This document shows positions 52,989 to 61,564 of a stretch of DNA of 64,000 nucleotides, piece by piece. This stretch comes from Nostoc sp. C052 (GTDB lineage Bacteria; Cyanobacteriota; Cyanobacteriia; Cyanobacteriales; Nostocaceae): assembly GCF_013393905.1 (NCBI RefSeq), contig NZ_CP040272.1:372001-436000 (forward strand), read 5' to 3'. Position 1 is the first letter of the stretch. Each line of letters begins with the position of its first letter. The notes beneath the pieces are model-generated. The model did not search any database, was not told the DNA's origin, and saw only the letters and a program-made list of their open reading frames with translations. Both the position numbers and the translations under genes were made by a program.

Positions 52989-54425
52989 CTAACGAGAACA
53001 TCCAACTTTGATGAGTTTCCCCTGCAAACGATAATTTACCGTCCCACAAACAAAACCTGCCGACTTAGGTTCTACATAAGACCGTGTTGGCGGATTTTGT
53101 TTATCTAATCGTGATTTCCAATCCCTAGATATTTTGTCTAGAGTAGGATACTTTCTTAAAAACTGCGAGTCTGCAACAATATCATGAGACCCCTTAACAG
53201 TTACTTTCGGATTATTGATGTATATATTATAATCATAAATAACATTTTTATTTTTAGTGTTAATGTTAATATTTTTCCCCGGAAAAGAATAGAGAATATT
53301 TCTTAAAATTCTGACATTAGATGATGTATGAGCAAATATTTGCCCACTTTTAATTTCTGGACTCTGATTATTTAAAACTGCTGTGTTATTTACAATATCA
53401 ACATGCTCGCTTAAAAAGGCATGAATACCTGATCCACCATTATTAAAGGCAAGATTATTTTGAACTAAAGTACGTCCTTTATATGCACCCAATTTGGGAT
53501 TTTCATCGTTTCTTGTACTATCAATAATAATGCCATTACCATCTGTAATCTTTCCAACTGCAATCCAAGGGATGTACATACGATTGTTATAAGTCTTGTT
53601 GTTGGTAACAAACATCTTATATCCCCGGTTGTTGTCAAAATTCCAATTGCTCAACATCGAGATGCCACTGCAACCATAGACACTATACCAGGCATTATTG
53701 AACACCACATTATTATCTATCGTCACATAATCCGATTGAATTGCTGAAATACCTGCTCCTCCACAGTCATGCACTTTGTTGTTTACAATACGTATATGGT
53801 GACTATGACCATTTTTTCGTCCATCCACATTTATGCAGTTTCCACTTGTCAGTGGGTTTTGTTTGTTAGCTTTCTCACTCATCGCGTAATCAAGGGTTAT
53901 GTTGGCATTGTTTCCTACAACCTCCAACCCATTGATCTCAATATAAGAAGCCCCATTTGAAATTAGGATACCATTCCAAGCATTATGCTGAATTTTTGGT
54001 AAATGTCCAGGATATGCTTTATACCTAATCCATGCATTTGCAGTTCCAGAACGTTTAATACTTATTACACTCCCAGCTTTGGGTAAATTTGTGTATACTC
54101 CGTTCATAATCAGGACTGTATCGCCAGGGTTGGTAAGGTCTGCGGCTTTTTGAATTGTCCTAAAGGCTGATGATGTAGAAAGTCCGCTATTTCTGTCGTT
54201 TCCACTACCACTAACATAGTATGTTTTCGGTGTTGAATTAGTGCTGATTAGCTCACGACGAGATAAGCTCATTTCCTTGTTAGTAGATACCTGACGGACG
54301 GTTTCAACTAAAGATGCTTTTATCCTTTCTGCGTTAGCCAAAAGAATTAATACTACAGGAATTGCCAGATATGCGCTTAAACTGAAACCTCGAATTCCCA
54401 CGATAAAAGGCTCCTTTCTTAGCAC
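52989..54425 (-). CDS. Right-handed beta-helix repeat protein, exported
   Basis: 478 residues with a signal anchor at about 10-31 followed by YYVSGSGNDRNSGLSTSSAF, the DUF1565/beta-helix start, then a long run of Asn-rich coils (VTIDNNVVFNN, MFVTNNKTYNN, VQNNLAFNNGGSGIHA, HVDIVNNTAVLNN). This is the pectate-lyase-like fold that binds or cleaves polysaccharide. Probably extracellular, surface-associated and acting on or holding exopolysaccharide. No catalytic Asp/Arg set can be assigned. An IS630 element lies just upstream, perhaps separating it from its promoter. Confidence 0.85.
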   Translation of the reverse strand: MLRKEPFIVGIRGFSLSAYLAIPVVLILLANAERIKASLVETVRQVSTNKEMSLSRRELISTNSTPKTYYVSGSGNDRNSGLSTSSAFRTIQKAADLTNPGDTVLIMNGVYTNLPKAGSVISIKRSGTANAWIRYKAYPGHLPKIQHNAWNGILISNGASYIEINGLEVVGNNANITLDYAMSEKANKQNPLTSGNCINVDGRKNGHSHHIRIVNNKVHDCGGAGISAIQSDYVTIDNNVVFNNAWYSVYGCSGISMLSNWNFDNNRGYKMFVTNNKTYNNRMYIPWIAVGKITDGNGIIIDSTRNDENPKLGAYKGRTLVQNNLAFNNGGSGIHAFLSEHVDIVNNTAVLNNQSPEIKSGQIFAHTSSNVRILRNILYSFPGKNININTKNKNVIYDYNIYINNPKVTVKGSHDIVADSQFLRKYPTLDKISRDWKSRLDKQNPPTRSYVEPKSAGFVCGTVNYRLQGKLIKVGCSR

Positions 54426-54489
54426 TATTTAATAAAAGTATCAGGATATCCAGTAATTTTGAATACTCTTTTGGATACAAATTATAGAA

Positions 54490-55665
54490 TAAGTAAGTCG
54501 GCGGGAAAATTTATAAGTATGTAACAAAATTTTAACCAGAGAGATTAGAGTTAAATTTAATACGTTGTGTCCTATAATTTCCTCTTTCTCCTCTAGCTTG
54601 AACACCATCTATTACTGCGTAAGCAAGATCCAACTCATCATCAAACATTCGTCCTGCTAGTTCATCCTTTTTAAGGTGTTGCCATTCCAATTCAATCGGA
54701 TTCATTTCGGAGCAATATTTGGGCAAAAAGAAGATGTATAAACCCATCTGTTCCCACTTTGACCATAACTGCTGCACCTGAAGACATCGATGTATCGGCC
54801 CGTTGTCCTGCACTATTACTCTGATGCGCCCGATCTTTTGGGCTGACTCCGCTTCTTGCTCCATCATCTGGATATAAGATTTTCTGTCAACACCACCAAT
54901 AACCAAACCGTAAACAAAGCTGATTATTGGTTGAAAAAATCCAATAATGCTTAATCTACGACCACGACGTTTACTTTGTTCTAGTCGTTTTTGCTCACCT
55001 CGGAAGTAATAGGTGTAACCCGGTTCGCTCCATGCACAAAACCCTGATTCATCCAAATACTTCAAGTCTATTTCTCCACTAGCAGCAGACAGTTCTAACA
55101 TATCTAGGTCTGCTTGCTTTATTTCTTGGACTTTTGGGTCTTGTTTCCCTTTGTGGCTCTTTCTGACTCGTTTCCAAATAACCCCCTTTTTTTTGAGTAC
55201 CCGTCTTAATCTGTCGGGACTCAGTTTAATAGAGCGATCTCTCTCTAATTTTTGAGCTAGTTGACGACTGTTATATGTACGTGGCTCTTCTTTGAGACAT
55301 TCCTCCAAAAATACTATATCCTCTTCGCTATACTTGGTTTTGCCTCCTCTACCTGGGTTATCCCAAAGCCCTTCTAAATCAAGTTTTCGCCATTTATGTA
55401 AGATTTCTCTTACCGTTTGAGGAGTCCAATTGAAATGAGCAGCTATTTTTTCTACGTACCAGCCATGTGCATTTAGTCTAATGACCTCTGCTCGGTCTTT
55501 AACTTTCTGTGGTACATCCGCAGTTCTTAGGTTTAACAGGGTTTTATCTTGCTCATAGCTTAGGAACACCCTTAGACGAGCGCCCATACTCAGTCACCTC
55601 GGTAGATATATTCTCCGTATTTATTTATCTTTACATAGTTTGGTTTTTCCATGCCGACTTACTTA
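54490..55665. mobile_element. Complete IS630-family insertion sequence with TA flanks
   Basis: Imperfect terminal inverted repeats AGTAAGTCGGCGGGAAAA (left, from 54492) and TTTTTCCATGCCGACTTACT (right, ending 55663), with TA on both outer sides (54490-54491 and 55664-55665), the target duplication of this family. It holds a single intact transposase gene, so it could still be mobile. Confidence 0.88.
54532..55587 (-). CDS. IS630-family transposase
   Basis: 351 residues. An N-terminal helix-turn-helix pair (VIRLNAHGWYVEKIAAHFNW, then a second winged-helix region) is followed by the DDE catalytic domain: first Asp in YLDESGF, second in VQDNGPIHR, and Glu in NPIELEWQHLKK. The length and intact frame suggest an active enzyme. 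It cuts and pastes the element at TA sites. Start MGARLRVFLSYEQ at 55587. Confidence 0.93.
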   Translation of the reverse strand: MGARLRVFLSYEQDKTLLNLRTADVPQKVKDRAEVIRLNAHGWYVEKIAAHFNWTPQTVREILHKWRKLDLEGLWDNPGRGGKTKYSEEDIVFLEECLKEEPRTYNSRQLAQKLERDRSIKLSPDRLRRVLKKKGVIWKRVRKSHKGKQDPKVQEIKQADLDMLELSAASGEIDLKYLDESGFCAWSEPGYTYYFRGEQKRLEQSKRRGRRLSIIGFFQPIISFVYGLVIGGVDRKSYIQMMEQEAESAQKIGRIRVIVQDNGPIHRCLQVQQLWSKWEQMGLYIFFLPKYCSEMNPIELEWQHLKKDELAGRMFDDELDLAYAVIDGVQARGERGNYRTQRIKFNSNLSG

Positions 55666-55677
55666 GAGTCAACTTTC

Positions 55678-55929
55678 CTAGTACAACACGGCGTAAATAA
55701 ACTACCCCTGACGCTCGTTCGCCCTTGGCGTCTCCCCTTCTCTACGAGACGCTACGCGAAGGGAGAAGACTCGCTAACGGCAGTTCCTCATGAGGAACCC
55801 TCTTGGCGCTAGCCTCTCCCTTTGGGAGAAGACCAGACTTGTCTCACCATTCCCAATCAATGAAACGCTTACGCTGTATTCATTTTTAATTTTTAATTTT
55901 TAATTTTTAATTCCGCCTTGCGGTACTAG
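55678..55929 (+). repeat. MITE-like repeat, family A copy 2 (with internal insertion)
   Basis: Begins CTAGTACAACACGGCG and ends CCGCCTTGCGGTACTAG, imperfect inverted repeats. The centre is about 150 bases longer than in copies 1 and 3 and contains GACGCTCGTTCGCCC and CTCTACGAGACGCTACGCGA repeats. The right end overlaps and forms the stop codon of cobH (55926-55928). Confidence 0.75.
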
Positions 55930-56555
55930 CTCCCTCGATTTCCATCTTGTCCATAGGCTTGCCAAGCCAAGTCTACCAATCCATCAACGATCGCAGCTGC
56001 TACAACTGCATTCCCTTTGCGACTGTCAATTGTAATGTGAGGTACTAGAGAGTCTTGTAAACGCTCCTTGGCTTCATCAACATTTGCAAATCCCACTGGA
56101 GTCGCAATTATTAAAGCAGGTCTAATATCCTCAGCCTCAATTAAATCCACCAGTGCTGTCAATGCCGTTTGTGCTTGACCCACCACAAAAATACCCTCTG
56201 GATAACGCTTTGCTAAAGTTTCTATTCCCCATGCAGCACGAGTTTTTTCTTTTTGGGGACGTGTTAAAGCTTCCATACTGCAATACAGCGGATTAGCAAA
56301 GGTGTTTTGAATGTCGTAGGCAATACCTACTTGTACCATCGGCACATCGACCACAATCGTGGTACGTGCGGCTAGTGCTGCTGCTCCAGCTTGCAAGGCA
56401 CGCTCAGAGAAACGAATCAAAGACTTATACTCAAAGTCAGCCGTGGCATAGATTACCCGACGCACAATCTCATACTCTGCGGGAGAAAAGACATGATCGC
56501 CAATTTCACTATCAATGATTGCTAAACTTTGAGCATCAGTTACGTGCCATTCCAT
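55926..56555 (-). CDS. cobH: Precorrin-8X methylmutase
   Basis: Moves a methyl group from C-11 to C-12 of precorrin-8X/cobalt-precorrin-8, a cobalamin pathway step. 209 residues from ATG 56555 (MEWHVTDAQSLAIIDSEIGD). Motifs YATADFEYKSLIRFS with the catalytic His/Asp region nearby, FVVGQAQTALTALVDL, ATPVGFANVDEAKERL and GNAVVAAAIVDGLV are intact. The TAG stop lies inside the terminal repeat of a MITE-like element, so the normal C-terminus may have been slightly altered. The cbiC symbol applies equally. Confidence 0.92.
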   Translation of the reverse strand: MEWHVTDAQSLAIIDSEIGDHVFSPAEYEIVRRVIYATADFEYKSLIRFSERALQAGAAALAARTTIVVDVPMVQVGIAYDIQNTFANPLYCSMEALTRPQKEKTRAAWGIETLAKRYPEGIFVVGQAQTALTALVDLIEAEDIRPALIIATPVGFANVDEAKERLQDSLVPHITIDSRKGNAVVAAAIVDGLVDLAWQAYGQDGNRGS

Positions 56556-56602
56556 TTTTGTTGAGCTTCTCAAATATTAGCTTTCAGCTTATCAGCTTCA
56601 GA

Positions 56603-56667
56603 GAGTTAAGAGTTAGGAGTTAGGAGTTATAAGTTAATTAAAAACTCCTAACTACTCACTCATAACT
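56603..56667. repeat. STRR tract, AGTTAGG / ACTCCTA heptamers
   Basis: AGTTAGGAGTTAGGAGTTAT and the inverse ACTCCTAACT units, forming a hairpin. It includes the last codons and stop of the Psb32-like gene. Confidence 0.65.
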
Positions 56668-57469
56668 CATTACCAGAAGAAGACCGACTGAAAATAGGAG
56701 ATAGGTAGGCAACCAAGACGCCAATGAGAAACCCAGAGATATTGCGAGTTAGAGGTACCCAGTCGCTTGTACGTGTCACCACTGGCCCAATGCCAAAGGC
56801 AATAAACAAGATTCCCCACAAAGGTGAGAAAATTAAAGCCCATTGCCAAGCAAAAACTTGGCCTTTATCGCGGGGCTGAGCTGCAAATCCACAAATCACC
56901 CCACCAATCACTGAGCTAATCAAGGTGAGAATCCACTGCTCTCGTGGCAGTCCGGGGACAACATTGCAACCCCCCCTAAGTAAACAGCCTTTAACTGATT
57001 CTAAGGCTTGCAGAATGGCTTGATCTTCGCCTTGTTCGCGGACAAAGTACAAATTACCGAAGCGGGTTTGCAATTCTATCCAGAAAGTCCGGGGTAAAAG
57101 TTCATAAACAGCATCGCCGACACTAAAGCTGAGGATGTTACCGCCACGAGAATCCGCAACTAGTAGAATGCTTTTGTCATCCAAACCCCAATATTTGATA
57201 ACTGCGCGACCTGGGGTGCGGTCATACTGGGTCAATACTCGTAGTTTCCAACCTGTATCGGCTTCAAACTGCTCTAAATCTTTGACCAGCTTTTCTTCTT
57301 GCAGCACAGGTAGAGATTTAGCTAAGTCTACAACAGGGGTAAAGGTGTCAGGGAGTAATTCAGGATTGTCATAAGCCAGTGCTGGGGGAGAATGCATGAC
57401 CCAAATCGACCCAGCCAGAAAAAATATTGCAATGGATATCAGAATTCGTCGCCAAAAACAAGATTGCAT
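56660..57469 (-). CDS. TPM-domain photosystem II repair protein (Psb32-like)
   Basis: 269 residues with an N-terminal signal peptide (about 1-32, ending in ALAY), a lumenal TPM domain (about 40-165: VDLAKSLPVLQEEKLVKDLE, SILLVADSRGGNILSFSVGD) and two or three C-terminal membrane helices (about 190-260). Matches the architecture of cyanobacterial Psb32, which protects or repairs photosystem II under light stress. The last residues (NEL, then stop) are written in GTTATGA repeat sequence. Confidence 0.8.
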   Translation of the reverse strand: MQSCFWRRILISIAIFFLAGSIWVMHSPPALAYDNPELLPDTFTPVVDLAKSLPVLQEEKLVKDLEQFEADTGWKLRVLTQYDRTPGRAVIKYWGLDDKSILLVADSRGGNILSFSVGDAVYELLPRTFWIELQTRFGNLYFVREQGEDQAILQALESVKGCLLRGGCNVVPGLPREQWILTLISSVIGGVICGFAAQPRDKGQVFAWQWALIFSPLWGILFIAFGIGPVVTRTSDWVPLTRNISGFLIGVLVAYLSPIFSRSSSGNEL

Positions 57470-57649
57470 GGACGTTTTTATACAAATATCAACGGTAGAG
57501 TGAACAAGTTGTTTTAAAAGAGTACTGTAAAAATGATAGTTCTTTACACTTGTTTACTTTACTCTAATCTAGGGGATCAAAGCAAAAGGTTTTTAGGGAG
57601 TAGGGAAGATGAAGAGAAATAACCAATGCCCAATGCCCCATGCCCCAAT

Positions 57650-58189
57650 TCAATCTTCGTCGTCAAAATTGTTTTCCCAGTTAGCAGCCTCGTTATAACT
57701 CTCATTAACGCGGTATACCTCTGCTTTGCTCCGACGATTTTCTTGTCTTAGCACTTCTCGTTCTCGCAACGTTAGGGGTGGTTTTTCATTACTTGGCAAG
57801 CGATCGCCTGTTCGTCTTGCAGGTTTTTGGCGCGTGAAATTTCTCCACGCAGCTTTCACGCCAACAACAATAGTACGTGTACCTACTTGCAGATTTTGAG
57901 CCTGAATTCTTGCACTATCAAGACTTTGGTCAACTTGTTTAACAACTTGACTAGCACTTTTTACACCTTCACTGACATTATCAGTTAAGTCAGTGATTTC
58001 TAAGCCAGTCACGCGGATAGCTTCTAGAGTGGGTGGTAACTCCCGTGATAGGGTATCAAATAGCTTTTCTGCACTGCGAGCTGCACGTGCTAACTCCTGC
58101 AAAGCCGGTATTGCCGCCACTAAAACCGCAGTCAAGCTTGTAGCGACTAAAAGTAAGGAGAGTCCCAACCAAAACAGGGGTTCAATCAC
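57650..58189 (-). CDS. DUF948-type membrane-anchored protein
   Basis: 179 residues: N-terminal membrane helix (about 4-27, FWLGLSLLLVATSLTAVLVA) and a coiled-coil helix region (LARAARSAEKLFDTLSRELP onward), then a basic disordered tail. The DUF948 family is membrane-associated and poorly understood. It follows a YtxH-like gene after 11 bases, so the two form an operon. Confidence 0.75.
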   Translation of the reverse strand: MIEPLFWLGLSLLLVATSLTAVLVAAIPALQELARAARSAEKLFDTLSRELPPTLEAIRVTGLEITDLTDNVSEGVKSASQVVKQVDQSLDSARIQAQNLQVGTRTIVVGVKAAWRNFTRQKPARRTGDRLPSNEKPPLTLREREVLRQENRRSKAEVYRVNESYNEAANWENNFDDED

Positions 58190-58200
58190 GATTGTGTCAT

Positions 58201-58551
58201 TTATGAGCGTTCTAATTGCTGGGGAAGCGAATCTGAGTCTTCAGCAAACGTTTGTCGCTTCAAGACTTGGTTTTCCTGCTGACTGGCATCTACACCGGCT
58301 GCGATCGCTTCCCGTAATCTATCTAAAGTCTCATCCCAATTTCGTAGGGCGCTAGCAGAGAGACGATCTGCCTGGATTTGCACACTCGTTGATAAATCTT
58401 CTGCCAATTCTGGGATAGCATTAGCAGATTTTTTCAAAATTTTCCGCGTTTCGCGCCCTGTGCGTGGAGCCACGAGCAAACCAGTCAAAGCACCGATGGT
58501 AGCTCCCAGCATCAAACCGCCAATAAATACTCCAGAACGGTTATTAGACAT
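58201..58551 (-). CDS. YtxH domain-containing protein
   Basis: 116 residues. A glycine-rich membrane segment (about 7-28: GVFIGGLMLGATIGALTGLL) is followed by the YtxH block APRTGRETRKILKKSANAIP and a helical charged tail. Associated with stress in Bacillus; role here unknown. First gene of a two-gene operon with the DUF948-type protein. Confidence 0.8.
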   Translation of the reverse strand: MSNNRSGVFIGGLMLGATIGALTGLLVAPRTGRETRKILKKSANAIPELAEDLSTSVQIQADRLSASALRNWDETLDRLREAIAAGVDASQQENQVLKRQTFAEDSDSLPQQLERS

Positions 58552-58914
58552 CTTATTGTTTCTCTCCTTACACCTATTTTAGGTGGGTTTTCTCCCCTTG
58601 TAAGACTCCACCGATTTTATTCAGTTAATCTATCGTGACAAAATATCAGCCATAAATGTTGCTTTTATTCATTAATTAATATAAAAAGCATTAATTACTT
58701 ATAATTCCAAATTTTTCATGTCTCCCAAAGTCTTAATATCTCCGATAAAGCTTCTGGCGGGCCTCTCTTTGTATTAACACATCCCCGTAGTTCCGTACCC
58801 TTCTCCTAATGGAGATGCTGTACCAAGGGCGGTAGCCCCCACACCTTCAGCAAGCAAGCTAGATGATCTCCATATCAGCCCTAATTATAAATGTTTATGT
58901 GAACCTGGCATAAC
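58552..58914. other. Gene-free stretch upstream of the YtxH gene
   Basis: Contains short inverted arms ATGGAGAT / ATCTCCAT (near 58818-58873) around GGGCGGTAGCCCCC, a possible repeat or weak hairpin. Nothing else seen. Confidence 0.45.
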
Positions 58915-59250
58915 TCATTTTGCAACTGTTCTTTTCCCAGATATTAACTCTAGCTTCGGAAAATAACGCTGCCAGATTTGCCGTCCTAGCAAAAGTAGAC
59001 TGATAATTTGCCGCACTTGTTGAATTTGTATTTGTAGCGCTTGATTTCTCTGCCGTAAGTTATAAATATTCTGCTGGCTGAGATAAATATTTTCGGGTGC
59101 TTTGTTCAGTGCTGCATGGGTACAACTTTCATAGGCGCTTAACCTATCTGCGATGTATGCTAGCTGCTGCTTTAGTTGACACACCCGCCAAGCCACATAG
59201 AGTAGTATCACCGAAATCAGGGTGTTAATTAGGGTAACTAAAATTATCAT
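58915..59250 (-). CDS. Small membrane-anchored helical protein, unknown
   Basis: 111 residues: one N-terminal helix (about 2-22, IILVTLINTLISVILLYVAW) and a long amphipathic or coiled-coil region (QLAYIADRLSAYESC, QQNIYNLRQRNQALQIQIQQ). No named domain. Probably a conserved cyanobacterial membrane protein. Confidence 0.7.
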   Translation of the reverse strand: MIILVTLINTLISVILLYVAWRVCQLKQQLAYIADRLSAYESCTHAALNKAPENIYLSQQNIYNLRQRNQALQIQIQQVRQIISLLLLGRQIWQRYFPKLELISGKRTVAK

Positions 59251-59764
59251 TGTTTATCTTCACCAAGATTAGCTTTGAGGAATTGTTCTATATACTTGAT
59301 TTGGCTCTGATTTAATGATGAAGAAACTAGAGGATAAAAATTATGGCGCAAAGTACAACCTAGATTATAGTAATAAAGTATTGCAAGGCTTTACTAGGTG
59401 AAAATTAGTGTAACAAAGGCTGATGGCTAAAAACTCGCCAATTTGCCAATTTTGTAACAACGATATATCCACACATTGCAAAACCACAGCTACAATTGCC
59501 TTAGATTCACGACTCGGTTTGCGAAATCAACCCGTATGCTTAATAAGCCCCATCATGACTACATTCCACTCCTCAAGCTGATAATCCTAGTCAATTTGCG
59601 ACCTTTGTGGTGTGCAAGCATAATGGCCTAGCCCCTTCAACAGATGGTGAGAGAATTGCACCCTTGGAGGCTCCCCAGCATCGCTTTTATTCTTGTGCTT
59701 CTACCTCTCCAGTTTTCCAGCCTGTCGCGTGAAGTTAACTAATATTTTGCCTCTAAAAACCTCA

Positions 59765-59868
59765 CTAGTACAACACGGCGTAAATAAACCACCTATTCTA
59801 AATCAATGAAATCCTTACGCTGTATTCGTTTTAAATTCTGAACTTTGAATTGCGCCTTGCAGTACTAG
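59765..59868 (+). repeat. MITE-like repeat, family A copy 3
   Basis: Begins CTAGTACAACACGGCG and ends GCGCCTTGCAGTACTAG, with CGTAAATAAAC, AATGAAATCCTTACGCTG and a decayed TTTTGAA-type run inside, 104 bases long like copy 1. Confidence 0.72.
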
Positions 59869-60040
59869 TGGTTCATCAACCAGAAAGTACTGCGTGTGGT
59901 CTGGGGAAAGTGGGAAAGGGAAGAGTCTATATAATTCCTATTGGCTTAACCTTTTCCCTTTTATAAGCATGGGGCCTCTGCATCTCACTTTAAATTTAAC
60001 CTGCTGAAGACTTTTCCCTAGTATTTCACCAATACTTGAA

Positions 60041-60055
60041 TAATAATGATTATTT
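60041..60055. promoter_or_regulatory. Zur/Fur-family operator candidate
   Basis: TAATAAT G ATTATTT, a near-perfect 7-1-7 palindrome differing at two positions from the cyanobacterial Zur box TGATAATNATTATCA. It lies 28 bases before the metal-binding lipoprotein ATG, over the likely promoter, so metal repletion would repress the gene. AT-rich sequence makes chance possible. Confidence 0.6.
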
Positions 60056-60082
60056 TTCTTACACATCCAGTAGGAGTTGAGG

Positions 60083-61075
60083 ATGTTAAAAAAAGCACCG
60101 TTGAATAATTTTTTTCCAGCTATTCTTGTTGCATTGACAATTGGATTTGTTGGATGTGGAAATCAAGCTGCAAGAACTGCATTTACTCAGACTACCGCCC
60201 AGGTAAATGAGAATCTCCCCCAAGTTGTAGCAACTACAAGTGTATTGTGTGACTTAACCCGACAGGTTGCCGGGAATACAGTTAACCTCACCTGCTTAAT
60301 TTCTCCTACTGCCGACCCGCAATTTTATAAACCAAAACCGGAAGATCGTAAAGCCATTGAGCGAGCTAATCTTATTCTTTATACTGGTTACAATTTTGAA
60401 CCAAATCTGATCAAGTTAATTAAAGCTACTAAAAACTCTGCACCGAAAATAGCTGTCGGTCAACTGGCAGTGCCTAAGCCACAAAGATTTCAGATAGGTG
60501 ATAAGAGTGTAACTGATCCACATCTTTGGCACAATGCCAAAAATACTATCAGAATGGTGGAGGTAATTAATACTAATCTGAGAAAATTAGAATCTAATGA
60601 TGCAGAAGCTTATACCAGCAATACTAAAAAAATCACGAATGAACTCACTCAACTAGATAGCTGGATTAAGTCAAGAATTGCCAGTATTCCTACCAAAGAA
60701 CGCAAGTTAGTTACAACCTCTGATGCACTGAGTTATTACGCCAAAGCATACGGTCTTTCATTGGCAGGCGGATTGCAAGGTATTAATACTAACGAAAAAC
60801 TGACAGCCGAACGAGTCAAAAATTTGGCTATTTACATTAAGCGGGCTAAAGTATCAACAATTTTTGCTGAGGTGGAAATTAATCCTAATTTGATTCAATC
60901 TGTAGCCACAGAAGCCGATGTAAAAATTTCTAAAAGGAAGCTTTATGCTGAGGGACTTGGCGAACCAGGAAGCGACGGTGATACCTATCAGAGAATGATG
61001 ATTGCCAATACACGCACAATTGTGGAAGGACTTGGAGGGACGTATTTGATGTTTGAAGCGAAACCTGCTAGATAG
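60083..61075 (+). CDS. Zn/Mn ABC transporter substrate-binding lipoprotein (ZnuA/MntC-like)
   Basis: 330-residue cluster 9 metal-binding protein; signal peptide with lipobox VGCG (Cys about 25). ATG 60083 follows AGGAG by 6 bases. Canonical ligand segments are present for the second site (DPHLWHNAKN, His), the third (IFAEVEINPN, Glu) and the fourth (GSDGDTYQRM, Asp), but the first, normally DPH.Y.P.P.D, reads DPQFYKPKPED: the first metal-ligand His is Gln. The family delivers Zn or Mn to an ABC permease; no permease or ATPase gene is next to it. A Zur/Fur-like box upstream suits a zinc- or metal-repressed gene. Confidence 0.83.
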   Translation: MLKKAPLNNFFPAILVALTIGFVGCGNQAARTAFTQTTAQVNENLPQVVATTSVLCDLTRQVAGNTVNLTCLISPTADPQFYKPKPEDRKAIERANLILYTGYNFEPNLIKLIKATKNSAPKIAVGQLAVPKPQRFQIGDKSVTDPHLWHNAKNTIRMVEVINTNLRKLESNDAEAYTSNTKKITNELTQLDSWIKSRIASIPTKERKLVTTSDALSYYAKAYGLSLAGGLQGINTNEKLTAERVKNLAIYIKRAKVSTIFAEVEINPNLIQSVATEADVKISKRKLYAEGLGEPGSDGDTYQRMMIANTRTIVEGLGGTYLMFEAKPAR

Positions 61076-61248
61076 CCATAACATCAATTTAGTAATTCTA
61101 AATATAGCAGATCCCATTCATGTGAGGTATAAGATTATATAGCACTTCCGGCAGCTATGAGGTACATCCTTAAATCTGAAAGCTTTGATAGGAGAGGGCA
61201 AGGAGAAAAACTGTATTGCATAATAGCCGTAAGTGCTGTATTGCAAGG

Positions 61249-61304
61249 TGTAGGGGCAATTCACGTAGACGCAAAGCAGCTTCCCGTAGGCTATTGCCCC
61301 TACA
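61249..61304. repeat. TGTAGGGGCAAT inverted repeat
   Basis: Perfect arms TGTAGGGGCAAT and ATTGCCCCTACA surround a GACGCAAAGCAGCTTCCCGT core. A short hairpin element, noncoding. Confidence 0.7.
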
Positions 61305-61438
61305 GGTGTACCCAATAATTCTCGGTTAAGGGGAAAAGGGGAAAGAGAAAAGGGAAAGAAAAAACCTTTAAATCTTACCCTTTACCCTTTACCCAAAACC
61401 CGATTCTGAGTTAAAAATACTTAACTGAAAAGTATTGC

Positions 61439-61471
61439 AGGTGTACCTTACCCTTGTCGGGAAACGCTATA
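61439..61471. repeat. Dispersed repeat with CTTGTCGGGAAACGCTATA, copy 2
   Basis: Same core as 2088-2120 with four or so differences upstream of the core. Confidence 0.55.
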
Positions 61472-61564
61472 CCAGATTTTCTAAAATTGCAGAAAACTTG
61501 CGTTTATTAGTCTATTCTTTTGAAGACATAATTGGTGTAGGGAAGATGGGTAAAAGGGATTGTG

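Larger units (their letters stand above)
59251..60082. other. Gene-poor stretch with a MITE copy and a metal-regulated promoter
   Basis: Holds MITE-like repeat 59765-59868 and the Zur/Fur-like box at 60041-60055. An open frame without a start codon at about 59558-59732 shows no family resemblance and is not called. Confidence 0.5.
61076..61564. other. Repeat-filled gene-free stretch
   Basis: Contains the inverted repeat at 61249-61304, an AAAGGG/CCCTTT-rich hairpin around 61326-61392 and the CTTGTCGGGAAACGCTATA repeat at 61439-61471. No gene supported. Confidence 0.55.

Noticed and set aside
59558..59732. Open frame of about 57 codons
   Set aside because: No start codon after the upstream stop and no recognisable motif; could be a decayed gene but cannot be supported.
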